A DNA stretch of 12,748 bases from positions 1 through 12,748 of the forward strand of contig PEWP01000048.1 of NCBI GenBank assembly GCA_002779425.1, given 5' to 3'. The translations under genes were made by a program, and so were the position numbers. Of this stretch, positions 12,232 to 12,748 are shown piece after piece. This DNA comes from a bacterium (Candidatus Gribaldobacteria) CG07_land_8_20_14_0_80_33_18. Its GTDB lineage: Bacteria > Patescibacteriota > Minisyncoccia > Minisyncoccales > CG1-02-41-26. The notes below the pieces were generated by a model, which was given only the letters and a program-made list of their open reading frames with translations, had not been told where the DNA came from and made no database searches. The first letter of the stretch is position 1; the number at the start of each line of letters is the position of its first letter.

Positions 12232-12748
12232 ATGCCTCTTATTCCAAGTATAATTGAAAAATCTTACAAAGGAGAAAGAGTTTATGATATTTTCTCCCGG
12301 CTTTTGGAAGAAAGGATTGTATTTTTAAGCGGACCAATTAGCGACGATTTAGCTAATTTAGTTATTGCTCAAATTTTATTTTTAGCCGCTAAGGACCCCA
12401 ATCGCGATATTAAACTTTATATTAATTCTCCCGGCGGGTCAGTAACAGCTGGTTTGGCAATTTATGACACAATGCAATATGTGAAACCGGACATTTCCAC
12501 AATTTGTGTTGGAATGGCTGCTTCAATGGGGGCAACTCTTTTAGCCGCTGGCACTAAAGGAAAACGTTTCGCTTTGCCTAATTCAGAAATTTTACTTCAT
12601 CAAGTAGCCGGCGGCGTCACTGGTCAAGCAGTTGAGATTGAAATTATGTCTAAACAAATTACTAAAATAAAAGAAAAACTCAATAAAATTTTAGTTTTTC
12701 ATACCGGTCAGCCGCTGGAAAAAGTAGAGAAAGATACTGACAGGGATT
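12232..12748 (+). CDS. clpP: ATP-dependent Clp protease proteolytic subunit, 3' end cut by window
   Basis: 172 complete codons are visible of a protein usually near 195-200 residues. ClpP forms a double-ring serine protease chamber fed by ClpX, ClpA or ClpC ATPases in the cytoplasm. Family motifs are RVYDIFSRLLEERIVFLSGPI, DIKLYINSPGGSVTAGLAIYDTMQY, and the active-site serine S98 in GMAASMGATLLAAG. H123 lies in LLHQVAGG and the catalytic aspartate is probably D172, the last full codon (TDRD). The N-terminus MPLIPSIIEKS is typical, so ATG 12232 is well supported, although no Shine-Dalgarno site is visible. It follows tig by 6 bases and ends the visible operon. The C-terminal segment lies beyond the window. 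Confidence 0.96.
   Translation, partial: MPLIPSIIEKSYKGERVYDIFSRLLEERIVFLSGPISDDLANLVIAQILFLAAKDPNRDIKLYINSPGGSVTAGLAIYDTMQYVKPDISTICVGMAASMGATLLAAGTKGKRFALPNSEILLHQVAGGVTGQAVEIEIMSKQITKIKEKLNKILVFHTGQPLEKVEKDTDRD

Overview
The window looks like a piece of the chromosome of a Candidate Phyla Radiation (Patescibacteria) bacterium, most likely of the Parcubacteria type. This is inferred from several things together: AT-rich and tightly packed genes; an orphan TrbC/VirB2-like type IV secretion pilin of the kind common in CPR genomes; a tiny CxxC...CxxC zinc-ribbon protein; GC-rich palindromic repeats scattered in and between genes; and almost no Shine-Dalgarno sites. TGA is used as a stop (mnmA, rpsO), so this is not one of the CPR lineages that recoded UGA. 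No database search was possible.

Left part (1-2978, + strand): the last codons of a cysteine desulfurase, then an IscU/NifU-type Fe-S scaffold split by a 364-residue LAGLIDADG intein placed directly before its second conserved cysteine, then the tRNA 2-thiouridylase MnmA, closed by a strong intrinsic terminator. Together these form a sulfur-relay locus: the desulfurase supplies persulfide sulfur, the scaffold builds Fe-S clusters, and MnmA thiolates the tRNA wobble base. mnmA carries four palindromic repeat elements in frame.

Middle part (2981-5282): on the - strand lie a 60-residue zinc-ribbon gene that shares the mnmA terminator, a repeat-rich gene-free leader, a tRNA-Pro(CGG), and the CCA-adding enzyme gene directly upstream of that tRNA. 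A divergent promoter region separates cca from tRNA-Arg(TCG). None of the three tRNA genes encodes its CCA end, so the neighbouring cca product should be needed to finish them.

Right part (5341-12748, + strand): an orphan T4SS-type pilin with an 18-bp tandem duplication, a pair of hairpins, tRNA-Lys(CTT), and then a run of close or overlapping genes: rpsO, a NYN-domain nuclease, pnp, a large tail-anchored coiled-coil protein, a DksA/TraR zinc-finger protein, a shortened trigger factor, and clpP, cut by the window end. It combines the classic rpsO-pnp (RNA decay) and tig-clpP (protein quality control) pairs.

The most notable points are the intein at the IscU active-site cysteine, the in-frame palindromes in mnmA, the trigger factor that lacks its ribosome-docking loop, and a tRNA-Pro with an altered elbow.
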